Assembly (NCBI GenBank): GCA_963810485.1
Contig: CAWENQ010000003.1
Span: 248,001 to 312,000, forward strand
DNA from: DATKFM01 sp963810485
GTDB taxonomy: Bacteria; Pseudomonadota; Alphaproteobacteria; Dongiales; Dongiaceae
Direction: 5' to 3'
Length of the DNA stretch: 64,000 nt
The translations under genes and the position numbers were made by a program. Of this stretch, positions 27,015 to 34,646 are shown piece by piece. Position 1 is the first letter of the stretch; each line of letters begins with the position of its first letter. The notes under the pieces were generated by a model. That model saw only the letters and a list, made by a program, of their open reading frames with translations. It ran no database searches and had not been told where the DNA came from.

Positions 27015-27325
27015 GAGCCTGCTCCCCACGGTCGCAGCGTTCCGCAGGGTGCGGCGTCCTTGACCAAACGGCGGTCGCACAAGCTATCCGACGGACGGCG
27101 ATTGGAAAAGGGGCCGGGCGGATCGCGGCGCCCACAATCAAGCGCCGGTTTTCCTTGGTTTCCGGATGCCCTATACAGGGGCTTTCCATGTCGGGTTTTG
27201 TCCGGTCGCTGTCGGAAACAAATCAGCTTTTTTGCCGCCGCTGAACACCATGGCGCCAACGGTCGAACAGCCAATCGGGGCCCGGACGGGCCCATCAATG
27301 CAACGGGCCGGGGGAGACGGTTTCC
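27015..27325. other. Divergent promoter region of the serine hydrolase and carnitine-type genes
   Basis: This 311-base gap has no gene. A perfect short palindrome, GGGCCCG-GA-CGGGCCC, lies at 27278-27293, 32 bases before the BKACE start, and could be an operator or hairpin. No clear sigma70 boxes stand out. Confidence 0.4.
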
Positions 27326-28213
27326 ATGAACAATGAAGTGATCATCACCTGCGCCGTCACCGGCGCCGGCGACACCGCGGGCCGGAGCGACAAGGTGCCG
27401 GTCACGCCGAAGCAGATCGCCGAGGCGGCGATCGAAGCAGCGAAGGCCGGTGCAGCCGTCGCCCACTGCCATGTGCGCAATCCCAAGACCGGCAAGGGCA
27501 GCCGCGATGTGGAACTCTACAAGGAAGTGGTCGACCGCATCCGCAGCAGCGACACCGATGTGGTGATCAATCTCACCTCGGGCATGGGCGGGGATTTCGA
27601 GGTGCAGGAGGACCAGCCGACCAAGGCTGGCCCAGCCACCGACATGGTAGGCCCGATCGAACGCCTCGCCCATGTGGAAGAGTTGCTGCCGGAGATCTGT
27701 TCCCTGGATTGCGGCACGCTGAATTTCGGCGACGGCAACATGATCTTCATCTCGACGCCGAGCTATCTGCGCAAGGGCGCGGCGCGGATCAAGGAACTGG
27801 GCGTGAAGCCGGAGCTGGAAGTGTTCGACACCGGCCATCTCTGGTTCGCCAAGCAGATGATCAAGGAAGGCCTGCTGACCGATCCGCCGATGTTCCAGAT
27901 CTGTCTGGGCATACCCTGGGGCGCGCCGGCCGATACGGCGTCGATGAAGAACATGGTGGACATGCTGCCGCCGGGCGCGAACTGGGCCGGCTTCGGCATC
28001 AGCCGCATGCAGATGCCCATGGTCACGCAGGCGGTGATGCTGGGCGGCCATGTGCGCGTCGGCCTCGAGGACAATCTCTATCTCGACAAGGGCGTGCTGG
28101 CGACGAACGGATCTCTGGTGGAACGTGCGCGGAAACTCATCGAGTTGATGGGCGCCCGCGTCGTGACGCCGGCTGAAGCTCGCGTGAAGCTGGGCTTGAG
28201 ACCGAGGAATTGA
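27326..28213 (+). CDS. Beta-keto acid cleavage enzyme (BKACE), probable dehydrocarnitine cleavage enzyme
   Basis: A 295-residue zinc TIM-barrel enzyme of the BKACE (DUF849) family, which exchanges a beta-keto acid with acetyl-CoA to give acetoacetate and an acyl-CoA. The metal motif is HCHVRNPKTGKGSRD near residue 48, with NLTSGMGG, SLDCGTLNFG and VGLEDNLYLDKG following in family order. Its neighbour is an L-carnitine dehydrogenase, so the substrate is probably 3-dehydrocarnitine, giving betainyl-CoA. The family assignment is firm; the substrate is inferred from context. ATG 27326 has GGGGGAGACGG upstream. Confidence 0.88.
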   Translation: MNNEVIITCAVTGAGDTAGRSDKVPVTPKQIAEAAIEAAKAGAAVAHCHVRNPKTGKGSRDVELYKEVVDRIRSSDTDVVINLTSGMGGDFEVQEDQPTKAGPATDMVGPIERLAHVEELLPEICSLDCGTLNFGDGNMIFISTPSYLRKGAARIKELGVKPELEVFDTGHLWFAKQMIKEGLLTDPPMFQICLGIPWGAPADTASMKNMVDMLPPGANWAGFGISRMQMPMVTQAVMLGGHVRVGLEDNLYLDKGVLATNGSLVERARKLIELMGARVVTPAEARVKLGLRPRN

Positions 28214-28218
28214 TGTAA

Positions 28219-28237
28219 GGGCGAGCGCCGCTCGCCC
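28219..28237. repeat. Short perfect hairpin after the BKACE gene
   Basis: GGGCGAGC and GCTCGCCC form an 8-bp stem with a GCC loop, six bases after the stop. It may stabilise or end the upstream transcript. Its GGGCGA core resembles the larger hairpin that follows. Confidence 0.5.
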
Positions 28238-28257
28238 CAACAGGTTACGTGAATTGT

Positions 28258-28307
28258 AGGGGCGACCTCGGCAAGATCGCTTCGCGATCTGCCTAGTGGT
28301 CGCCCTT
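28258..28307. repeat. 50-nt nested palindrome (REP-like) before the dehydrogenase gene
   Basis: An outer stem of 10 bp (AGGGGCGACC with GGTCGCCCTT, one wobble) encloses an inner stem (GGC-A-AGATCGC with GCGATCT-GCC, one bulge) around a three-base loop. The shape and GC-rich palindromic arms are those of REP-type extragenic repeats. No second copy was noticed in the window. Confidence 0.45.
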
Positions 28308-28325
28308 CCTAACAAGGAATCAAAT

Positions 28326-29297
28326 ATGCCCGCACCCGGATCATCCCCCATCAAGACCGTCGGCATCGTCGGCGGCGGCGTCATCGGCAGCGGCTGGGCG
28401 GCGCGCTGCCTGGCGGCCGGCCTCGACGTCATCGTCAGCGATCCCGCGCCGAATGCAGAGTCGGCCACGCGTGCCAGCGTCGCCAATGCCTGGCCGGCCT
28501 TGACCCGCATCGGCCTCAAGCCCGGCGCCGATCAGAAACGCATGACGTTCGCAAAGAGCGTGGCGGAAGCGGCGTCGAAATCCGACTTCGTGCAGGAGAG
28601 CGCGCCTGAGCGCATCGACCTCAAGCGCAAGCTGCATGCGGAGATCGATGCCCATGCGCGGCCGGACGTGATTATCGCTTCCAGCTCCTCCGGTCTTCTG
28701 CCGTCGGAGTTCCAGGCGGATTGCAAGCATCCGGGCCGCGTGCTCGTCGGCCATCCGTTCAATCCGGTCTATCTGCTGCCGCTCTGCGAAGTGCTCGGCG
28801 GCAAGCAGACCGATGCCGCGGCCATCGACAATGCGATGAAGTTCTACACCTCCATCGGCATGCGGGCGCTGAAGGTGCGCAAGGAGATCGACGGCTATAT
28901 CGCCGACCGGCTGCAGGAGGCGCTGTGGCGCGAGATCCTGCATCTGGTCAATGACGGTATTGCCACCACGGGCGAGATCGATGACGCCATCCGCTACGGC
29001 CCGGGCCTGCGCTGGGCCTTCATGGGCACCAACCTGATCTATCATCTGGCCGGCGGCGAGGGCGGCATGAAGCATATGCTGGAGCAGTTCGGCCCGGCGC
29101 TGGATCTGCCCTGGACCAACCACAAGGCGCCGAAGCTGACCCAGGCCCTGATCGACCGCATGGTCGAGGGCACGGGCGAGCAGGCCAAGGGCTGGTCGAT
29201 CAAGGAGCTCGAGCGCTTCCGCGATGATTGCCTGATCCGGGTGATGGAGGCGGTGGAGGATGCCCGCAAGGCGGCCGGCGGCAAGGCGCCGGTCTAA
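28326..29297 (+). CDS. lcdH: L-carnitine dehydrogenase, 3-hydroxyacyl-CoA dehydrogenase family
   Basis: A 323-residue NAD-dependent dehydrogenase. The Rossmann motif VGIVGGGVIGSGW is at the N-terminus, the catalytic region includes ASSSSGLLPSEF and GHPFNPVYLLPLCEVLGG, and the helical dimer domain ends near LIRVMEAVEDARK. These features and the length match bacterial L-carnitine dehydrogenases (EC 1.1.1.108), which oxidise carnitine to 3-dehydrocarnitine. ATG 28326 follows AAGGAATC; an upstream GTG at 28296 lies within the palindrome and is less likely. The neighbouring BKACE gene would take the product. Confidence 0.82.
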   Translation: MPAPGSSPIKTVGIVGGGVIGSGWAARCLAAGLDVIVSDPAPNAESATRASVANAWPALTRIGLKPGADQKRMTFAKSVAEAASKSDFVQESAPERIDLKRKLHAEIDAHARPDVIIASSSSGLLPSEFQADCKHPGRVLVGHPFNPVYLLPLCEVLGGKQTDAAAIDNAMKFYTSIGMRALKVRKEIDGYIADRLQEALWREILHLVNDGIATTGEIDDAIRYGPGLRWAFMGTNLIYHLAGGEGGMKHMLEQFGPALDLPWTNHKAPKLTQALIDRMVEGTGEQAKGWSIKELERFRDDCLIRVMEAVEDARKAAGGKAPV

Positions 29298-29306
29298 ACT
29301 GTAGGC

Positions 29307-31430
29307 GTGTCGATGGCGGATAGCGGGGCGGTTCCGAATACCAAGCGGCTGGCGAACCTCCGGCGCCTGCTGAGCCCGCGCCATGTGGCGTTCGTTGGCG
29401 GCTCCAATCTGGCCGTGCCGATCAAGCTCTGCCTGGCTAACGGCTATGCCGGGCAGATATGGCCGGTGAGTCCCAAGTATCCGGAGATTGCCGAGCTCAA
29501 GACCTATCCCACAATCGAGGCGCTGCCGGAATCGCCTGACGCGACCTTCATCGCGGTGCCGCGAGATCTCACCATCGATATCGTCAAGTCGCTGGTGGCG
29601 CGGGATGCGGGCGGGGCGGTTTGCTATGCCGCCGGCTATGCGGAAGTGGGCGGCGAGGGCGTGGAGCTGCAGAAGCAGCTCGTGGCCGCGGCCGGCGATC
29701 TCGCGCTGGTGGGGCCGAACTGCTATGGCCTGATCAACTATCTCGACAGCGTCATCATGTTCGCCTCCGGCCCCGGCTTGTGGAAGGCGGAGCGGGGTGC
29801 GGCGATCATCAGCCAGAGCGGCAACATCGCGCTGACGCTCACCTTCAACGACCGCTCGGTGCCGTTCTCCTATGTCATCAGCGCCGGCAACCAGGCGGTC
29901 ATGCGCATCTCCGATTATATCGAGGGACTGGCCGATGATCCGCGCGTGACCGCGATCGGCCTTTATATCGAGGGCCTCGCCGACATTCCCGCCTTCAGCC
30001 GTGCCGCTCGCAAGGCGCTTGCGGCGAACAAGCCCATCGTGGCGTTCAAGGCCGGCCGCTCGGAATTGGGCGCCAAGCTGGCGATGAGCCATACCAGCTC
30101 GCTGGCCGGCAGCGACAAACTTTATGACACACTGTTCGACCGGCTCGGTGTCATTCGCGTCAACTCGCTCGCCGACCTCATGGAGACGATCAAGTATCTT
30201 TCGGTGGCGCAGCAGGTCGGCGGCGACCGGCTGGCGGTTTTCACCTGTTCCGGCGGCGACAGCCTGATGACGGCTGATTATATGGCCGAGCATGGCCTGA
30301 CGCTGCCGCAGTTCCCGCCGGCGCAGCATGAGGCGATCCGGGCGCAGCTCCCGGTGTTCGCATCGATCTCCAATCCGCTGGACTACAACACCTCGCTTTG
30401 GGGCAATGAAGAACTGCTGACCAAGTGTTTCGATACCGTGCTGGCCGGCGAGTTCGATGCGGGCATGCTGATCCTGGACTATCCGAACGCCGATCCCCTC
30501 GGCACGGCCGATTGCGACCGGGCGGTCCGCTCGGTGATCGAGGCGGCGCGCCGCAACGGCAAGCAGGCGATCGTGACGACCACACTGCCGGAGACGATGC
30601 CGAAGCCGTCGCGGGAGAAGACGGTCGCCGCCGGTTGTCCGCCGATGCAGGGGTTGCAGAGCGCCATCGATGCGTTTGCTGCCGGCGTGCGTTTTGCGCG
30701 GCTGAAGAAGAAGATTCTCGCCGAGGGCGCCGCCGCCGAGTTGCCCGATGTGGGGCCGGCGCCGACGACCACACGCCTGTGGTCCGAGTGGGACGCAAAG
30801 CAAGCCCTGGCGAAGCACGGCCTGACCGTGCCGAAGGCGGCTCTGGCGACATCCGTGAATGCGGTCAATGCCGCCACTTCTGTCGGCTTCCCGGTGGTCG
30901 CCAAACTGGCAAAGCCGGTGCTGGCCCACAAGACGGAGGCAGGAGCCGTCGCGCTGAACATCGGCGATGGTGCGGCGCTGATGGCGGCCATCGTGCGCAT
31001 GACGAAATCCGTCGCCGCCTACAAGCCTGGCCTCGTGGCCGAGCAATTCCTGATCGAACGGCAGATGACCGGCGCCGTCGCCGAGCTCATCATCGGCGTC
31101 AAACGCGACGATCTGTTCGGCTTGGTCCTGGTGATCGGCGCCGGCGGCATCCTCGTGGAGATGGTGGAGGACGCGGCGACGCTGCTGCTACCGGTGACTC
31201 GCGCGGATGTGGCCGCGGCGGTGCAGGGCTTGCGCGTGGCAAAGCTGCTGCGCGGCTATCGCGGCAAGCCGGCCGGCGATATCGACGCGGTCACCGATGC
31301 GGTCATGGCCGTCGCCGCCTTCGCTGAAGCGCACCGGGCCAAGCTGGTGGAGCTCGACGTCAATCCGCTGCTGGTCATGCCCAGGGGCGAAGGCGCGGTC
31401 GCCGTCGACGCGCTGGTGGTGATGGGCTGA
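29307..31430 (+). CDS. ADP-forming acyl-CoA synthetase family protein (fused alpha and beta parts)
   Basis: A 707-residue NDP-forming acyl-CoA ligase. Residues 1-130 are a CoA-binding domain (HVAFVGGSNLAVP). Residues 150-460 are succinyl-CoA-ligase-like, with SQSGNIALT and the phospho-His region MSHTSSLAGSDKLYD. Residues 480-707 are an ATP-grasp domain (KLAKPVLAHKTEAGAVAL, VIGAGGILVEMVEDAA, ELDVNPLLV). It starts ten bases after the carnitine dehydrogenase gene (GTG 29307 or ATG 29313). In this setting it could convert betainyl-CoA to glycine betaine with ATP formation, or activate an acid. The direction and substrate are inferred. Confidence 0.82.
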   Translation: MSMADSGAVPNTKRLANLRRLLSPRHVAFVGGSNLAVPIKLCLANGYAGQIWPVSPKYPEIAELKTYPTIEALPESPDATFIAVPRDLTIDIVKSLVARDAGGAVCYAAGYAEVGGEGVELQKQLVAAAGDLALVGPNCYGLINYLDSVIMFASGPGLWKAERGAAIISQSGNIALTLTFNDRSVPFSYVISAGNQAVMRISDYIEGLADDPRVTAIGLYIEGLADIPAFSRAARKALAANKPIVAFKAGRSELGAKLAMSHTSSLAGSDKLYDTLFDRLGVIRVNSLADLMETIKYLSVAQQVGGDRLAVFTCSGGDSLMTADYMAEHGLTLPQFPPAQHEAIRAQLPVFASISNPLDYNTSLWGNEELLTKCFDTVLAGEFDAGMLILDYPNADPLGTADCDRAVRSVIEAARRNGKQAIVTTTLPETMPKPSREKTVAAGCPPMQGLQSAIDAFAAGVRFARLKKKILAEGAAAELPDVGPAPTTTRLWSEWDAKQALAKHGLTVPKAALATSVNAVNAATSVGFPVVAKLAKPVLAHKTEAGAVALNIGDGAALMAAIVRMTKSVAAYKPGLVAEQFLIERQMTGAVAELIIGVKRDDLFGLVLVIGAGGILVEMVEDAATLLLPVTRADVAAAVQGLRVAKLLRGYRGKPAGDIDAVTDAVMAVAAFAEAHRAKLVELDVNPLLVMPRGEGAVAVDALVVMG

Positions 31431-31480
31431 CGATGTGCTAATCTGCGCCGGTCATTTCATCGACCGGAGTTCTTGCATCC

Positions 31481-32107
31481 ATGCCCTCGAGCGAACATCT
31501 CCTGGCGTTCCTCACCGCCACACTGGTCTTTGCCGCGTTTCCCGGCCCCGCGATCCTCTACGCAGTCGCGCAAACGATGAGCCGGGGCCGCCGGGGCGGC
31601 TTCCAGGCGGCGTTGGGCCTGGCGCTGGGCGGCCTCGTCCATGTGGTGGCTGCTGCCGCGGGACTGTCAGTAATATTCGCCCATTCGCCAGACCTGTTCA
31701 TGATCGTGAAGCTCGCGGGCGCGGGCTATCTGATCTGGCTCGGCATCCAGATGATCCGCAACCGGAGCCTTGGTCAGATGCCATCGGTCGCGGCGAAGAG
31801 CACGCGGCGGGTTTTCGCCGAAAGCGTGGTCGTGGAGCTGCTTAATCCGAAGACAGCGCTATTCTTCATCGCCTTCTTGCCGCAATTCGTCGAGGGTGCG
31901 GCGTTCCTGCCGGTCTGGCTGCAGTTCCTGCTTCTGGGACTGTTCGTGAACTTCTGCTTCTTCGCCGCCGATGTCGTCGCTATCCTTCTCGCCGACAGGA
32001 TCCTGGAGCGGCTCAAGCGAAGCGCCCGCGCCGTGCGTCTTGTCCGGCTGGCCGGCGGGTCGATGCTGGTCGGTCTGGGCGCACATCTGGCGGTCAGCCG
32101 TCAATAG
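31481..32107 (+). CDS. LysE family exporter
   Basis: A 208-residue membrane protein with about six hydrophobic segments and the LysE/RhtB pattern: FAAFPGPAILYAVAQTMSRGRRGGFQAALGLALGG at residues 16-50 and LNPKTALFFIAFLPQFV near residue 120. The family exports amino acids or related metabolites. It lies 50 bases after the acyl-CoA synthetase and may be read with it. Substrate unknown. Confidence 0.85.
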   Translation: MPSSEHLLAFLTATLVFAAFPGPAILYAVAQTMSRGRRGGFQAALGLALGGLVHVVAAAAGLSVIFAHSPDLFMIVKLAGAGYLIWLGIQMIRNRSLGQMPSVAAKSTRRVFAESVVVELLNPKTALFFIAFLPQFVEGAAFLPVWLQFLLLGLFVNFCFFAADVVAILLADRILERLKRSARAVRLVRLAGGSMLVGLGAHLAVSRQ

Positions 32108-32173
32108 CCGTCCTGCCGCGTCGGGAAGCATGTTATGCTGCCGGCGCGGATTTATCCGCTGGAGGTGACAACC

Positions 32174-32407
32174 ATGGCGATGGATCGCAAGGATCTGGAG
32201 GCGGCGCTCTCCCTGTGGCTCACCGAGATGGACGGCGAGATCGAGGACCGGCACGAAGCCTTCCAGCGGCTGGAATCGATCCTTGGACAGATGCGCGCCA
32301 TGGGCATGCCAATCCCGCAGGATCTGGCCGATCTGGAAGCGGAGCTGGCCGCAGAGTTCGCCGTCGAGGGAGAAGGGTCGGAGACGGACGACGTCACGCC
32401 TGCGTGA
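32174..32407 (+). CDS. Small acidic helical protein, unrecognised
   Basis: A 77-residue protein starting at ATG 32174 after GGAGGTGACAACC, a strong ribosome site. It is rich in Glu, Asp, Leu and Met, and probably an all-helical hairpin (LSLWLTEMDGEIEDRHEAF, then LADLEAELAAEFAVEGEG). No known domain is recognised. Its last 14 bases overlap the end of the convergent ATPase-like gene inside a palindrome. Confidence 0.65.
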   Translation: MAMDRKDLEAALSLWLTEMDGEIEDRHEAFQRLESILGQMRAMGMPIPQDLADLEAELAAEFAVEGEGSETDDVTPA

Positions 32408-32409
32408 CG
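32392..32409. other. Palindrome holding both stop codons of two convergent genes
   Basis: CGTCACGC-CT-GCGTGACG is a perfect 8-bp inverted repeat with a two-base centre. It contains the TGA of the plus-strand small protein (32405-32407) and the TGA of the minus-strand gene (32394-32396). The two proteins therefore end in almost the same residues (VTPA and VTQA). It may act as a two-way terminator hairpin. Confidence 0.6.
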
Positions 32410-33269
32410 ATCACGCGGCGGATCGATTTCTCGATCACTGCGGCTGATATCTCCGGAAATTTCGTGGCGCCGGAGCGCTGGCGGTAGATCGCGGTCGTCT
32501 GGCAGAGCACGACGATGTCTTCCACATCAGCCGGACTGCGCGCCGCCTGGCCGATGCGCTGCACCGCCGCCGGTTCGTCCAGGCCCTGCAGCACGTAGCC
32601 GCTGCCCGTCGCCTGCTCCAGATAGTATCGCGCGACATCGATGAGTATGCGCCGCGCCTCCTCGGGGATATCATCGCCTTGAGCACTCGCTGCCGCCAGC
32701 GGCGTGCCCGGCAGGGCCAGGACGATGCCGAACATGTTGTCGAGCAGACCGTTCGGCTCGAACCGCACCGCCGTGCCGACGACCAGCGTGTTGCTGAGAT
32801 TGGACGTGGTGTCGATCAGCGCGTCCAATTCGGCGAAGACCTCGTCGTCCTCATGCTCGGCCACATGGTCGAGCCGCGGCAAGAGCAGCATCACCTTCTG
32901 CCGCCGGTAATGCACGATCAGGCTCTTCGCCTTGGCGAGCGCATCGGCGTTGCGGGGGTTATAGACGACGATCAGCCGGTCCATGCCGGCTTCCTTGGCG
33001 ATGCGGCGGGCCAGCGCTTTCTTGCCGTTGAGATTCGGACCGATGATCAGGATTTCGTTGCCGACGCGAAGCGTGTTGTAGCCATCAGGATGCTTCGCCC
33101 GGTCGATCAGATCCGCGATATCGCCCAGCAACCCATCCAATCCCGCCAGCGGCACGTCGATATCGCCGACATCAAGATCGTCGAGGCTGAGGGCGATCCG
33201 TTCTTTCCGCTTGCGGCGGTCGATGAGGAACTCGATCAGGGCCGGCAGCGTGGCCACCGCACCGACCAC
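32394..33269 (-). CDS. Membrane-anchored ATPase-like protein, start uncertain
   Basis: A 291-residue frame. A hydrophobic N-terminus (VVGAVATLPALIEFLIDRRKRKER) is followed by an AAA-like region with LIIGPNLNGKKALARRIAKE (P-loop variant, Lys-Lys in place of Lys-Ser/Thr) and KVMLLLPRLDHVAEHEDDEV (Walker B-like). The GTG at 33269 falls inside the membrane segment. Upstream codons in the same frame (NSTALTLLTEQIILIAT) complete the helix but lack a start. The ATG at 33330, two bases after the upstream gene's stop, would read into this frame if one base near 33325 were removed. A frameshift at the start is therefore likely. Function unknown. Confidence 0.6.
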   Translation of the reverse strand: MVGAVATLPALIEFLIDRRKRKERIALSLDDLDVGDIDVPLAGLDGLLGDIADLIDRAKHPDGYNTLRVGNEILIIGPNLNGKKALARRIAKEAGMDRLIVVYNPRNADALAKAKSLIVHYRRQKVMLLLPRLDHVAEHEDDEVFAELDALIDTTSNLSNTLVVGTAVRFEPNGLLDNMFGIVLALPGTPLAAASAQGDDIPEEARRILIDVARYYLEQATGSGYVLQGLDEPAAVQRIGQAARSPADVEDIVVLCQTTAIYRQRSGATKFPEISAAVIEKSIRRVIVTQA

Positions 33270-33332
33270 GGTGGCGATCAGGATGATCTGCTCGGTGAGC
33301 AGCGTCAGCGCGGTCGAGTTCTTCGCCCATGT

Positions 33333-34277
33333 TCAGGCGGCGTCGGCGCTGACCAGGCCGCGGCTGAGCAGATGGCGGAAGGTTTCCACTGACTGCGTGA
33401 TTCCATCGCGCAAGGGTATCGTCGTCCAGTCGCCGACGACGCGGCGCAAGGGCCGGTCATCGAACTCCACGGGGAACGGCAGGCTCGCGCCTTCGCAGAC
33501 GATCTTGGCTGCGGGCTCGACGCGGCGCAGCTCGGCGACGATATCGGCCACTTCCGCCTTGGCCCCCATGAGATCGAACACCGGGCTTTGATCGGCGGCG
33601 ATTTCCGCATCGGCAGCCCGGATGAAGATATCGGCCACTTCGCCGACGAACTGAAAATTCATCGCGCCGGTGAAGGGGATGGTGAACGGCCGTCCGGCGG
33701 CCGCGGCCAGCATCGCCTTCGTCGGCGCCGAGGTCAGTCCCTGATCGCGGCCCGGCCCATAGACAGTGTGCGGCCGCAAGCCGATGCTGCGCACGCCCCA
33801 GTCCAGGGCATAGACGCGGGCGATGCCTTCGTCGGCGGCCTTATAGACGCCATAGAGCGTGTGGGGCGAGTCCGCGTTCTCCGCCGACAGCGCGGCGACG
33901 GAGCTGGCATAGACGAGATGCTTCACGCCATGCTTGCGTGCCGCCTCCATCACATTCACATGGCCGACAACGTTGACGCGCGCGCCCAGGGCGGGGTCGG
34001 CCTTGCAGAACGGCACCTGCAGCGCGGCCAGATGGATGATGGCGTCAGCGCCGCTTTCGCCCACCGCGCGCTCGACAACGGCCGTGTCGGTCAGATCGCC
34101 CTTGATCCAGTCGACGCCGTCGGCCTGATCCTTCTCCAGGATCAGCCGCAACCGCCGACGGTCCTCCGAAAGATCGAAGGCCGTCACCGCGGCGCCCCTG
34201 AGTACCAGATTGGCGACGACCCAAGCGCCGATGCAGCCCGCCGCGCCCGTGACCAGATACCGCTGTCCCGCACCCAT
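33333..34277 (-). CDS. NAD-dependent epimerase/dehydratase (extended SDR)
   Basis: A 314-residue extended short-chain dehydrogenase. The NAD motif is YLVTGAAGCIGAWV at residue 7 and the catalytic pair is in YGVYKAADE (Tyr-x-x-x-Lys) near residue 145, with Ser in VYASSVAAL. RPHTVYGPGRDQGLTSAPT is the substrate-loop region of nucleotide-sugar epimerases and related enzymes. It ends two bases before a probable start of the ATPase-like gene, so the two are likely coupled. Substrate unknown. Confidence 0.85.
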   Translation of the reverse strand: MGAGQRYLVTGAAGCIGAWVVANLVLRGAAVTAFDLSEDRRRLRLILEKDQADGVDWIKGDLTDTAVVERAVGESGADAIIHLAALQVPFCKADPALGARVNVVGHVNVMEAARKHGVKHLVYASSVAALSAENADSPHTLYGVYKAADEGIARVYALDWGVRSIGLRPHTVYGPGRDQGLTSAPTKAMLAAAAGRPFTIPFTGAMNFQFVGEVADIFIRAADAEIAADQSPVFDLMGAKAEVADIVAELRRVEPAAKIVCEGASLPFPVEFDDRPLRRVVGDWTTIPLRDGITQSVETFRHLLSRGLVSADAA

Positions 34278-34646
34278 CTAAAGTCTCTCTTTGTTTACGA
34301 CACTATGTTCATAAATGTGCCACTCGGAGAATCAGCAGATTGTCTACAATGAATCTCCGATTGCATCTCAGTCTATTCATCTTCGTGAACAGGCTTCAGT
34401 CACAATTTTGCCGCTCCCCTTGGACGATGATTTGTCGATAAGTCGCAATCTCTGGGAGGAGGGGGGATCATGCAACGCATGAACCTTTCCCGGAAGCAGG
34501 AAAGTGGGCCAAACAACTTAATGCAAGCCTCGCGTCAGAGGTTGCCCGGTGATCGCCGGGCTGCGACAGTTCCCCTGCCTGCCGATCCGGTCCGCTGTCT
34601 GCGGAACTCGGGATGCCTCCTGCCATGGCCGACGAGGGGATTCATA
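34278..34646. other. Upstream region of the first CAP-RTX gene
   Basis: This 369-base gap includes nested inverted repeats at 34324-34360: TCGGAGA/TCTCCGA outside and ATTGT-CT-ACAAT inside. A very strong ribosome site, GGGAGGAGGGGGG, precedes an in-frame ATG at 34470. That could start the CAP-RTX protein 59 residues earlier, or a short leader peptide. Confidence 0.45.

Noticed and set aside
28341..31046. A 901-codon open frame on the minus strand opposite the carnitine dehydrogenase and synthetase genes
   Set aside because: It is the mirror of two strongly coding plus-strand genes, has His/Arg/Gln-rich composition with no domain, and is a high-GC shadow.
32135..32407. Longer start at 32135 for the small acidic protein
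   Set aside because: The ATG at 32174 has a strong GGAGGTGA ribosome site, while the earlier codon has none and adds non-conserved residues.
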